34,147 nt of DNA from Tannerellaceae bacterium. Its GTDB lineage: Bacteria; Bacteroidota; Bacteroidia; Bacteroidales; Tannerellaceae. The notes below the pieces were generated by a model that was not told the DNA's origin, did no database searches, and saw nothing but the letters and a program-made list of their open reading frames with translations. Location of the stretch: NCBI GenBank assembly GCA_031280435.1, contig JAITGS010000142.1, forward strand, positions 1 through 34,147. The letters run 5' to 3'. The position numbers and the translations under genes were made by a program. Positions within the stretch are counted from its first letter, which is position 1; every line of letters starts with the position of its first letter. Shown one piece after another: positions 34,036 through 34,147 of the stretch.

Positions 34036-34147
34036 AGGCTTTGTTTATGTCCTTAGATGCAGAATCGCATACAAATCAATACGTTGAGCCACTTTATTTG
34101 AAGTTTCACCAAAAAGCATCAAATCCTAATTTATGGCTCCTTTGAGA
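34036..34147. other. Right edge, unassigned
   Basis: The 112 bp after array 5 hold no supported gene. An ATG at 34044 opens only 33 codons before a stop. Confidence 0.4.

Noticed and set aside
33535-34145. Several overlapping frames through array 5 on both strands
   Set aside because: The units contain few stops in any frame, so a 41-bp period yields long frames by default.

Overview
The window looks like a chromosomal segment of a Bacteroidales bacterium, probably from the Porphyromonadaceae/Tannerellaceae side. The grounds are a giant SprA (type IX secretion translocon) gene abutting ruvA, a Bacteroidales-type argG-argC-argD cluster led by a GNAT gene, a fimbrillin-type lipoprotein, an lptE-TPR-secG operon, and promoter elements of the TAnnTTTG type. 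Genus is inferred from gene content only.

Layout. 1-7635 (+): the 3' part of an RND pump, then a lipoprotein adaptor and a complete second RND pump. 8382-13006 (-): a four-gene signalling cluster made of a zinc-ribbon/FHA-like protein, a pseudokinase-FHA protein, a membrane FHA/coiled-coil protein with a trypsin-like fold that has lost catalytic residues, and an intact tail-anchored Ser/Thr kinase. 13863-16664 (+): a receiver-less sigma-54 activator tightly coupled to lptE, a TPR-like gene and secG, closed by a strong terminator. 16915-18950 (-): a solitary fimbrillin-like lipoprotein and a second lipoprotein. 19205-23110 (+): GNAT, argG, argC, argD. 23742-25548 (+): rpmH, a PASTA membrane protein and an RluD-type pseudouridine synthase. 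25586-33580 (-): ruvA followed directly by sprA.

The most unusual signal is non-coding. Five of the six gaps longer than 300 bp hold a tandem array of a 41-42 bp unit (3019-3305, 7939-8307, 13296-13746, 23283-23479, 33727-34035). The unit sequences mostly differ between loci, but the period is nearly constant, close to four helical turns. Most units carry a short dyad, and some arrays share sub-blocks, so they look like diverged members of one family. A 208-bp MITE-like element with nested inverted repeats (7677-7884) lies next to the second array.

The second point of interest is the kinase/FHA cluster. It pairs one catalytically complete kinase with a kinase that has HRN and DFD instead of HRD and DFG, and with a serine-protease-like domain lacking its His and Ser. 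This suggests a membrane-attached phospho-relay or scaffold rather than an enzyme cascade.
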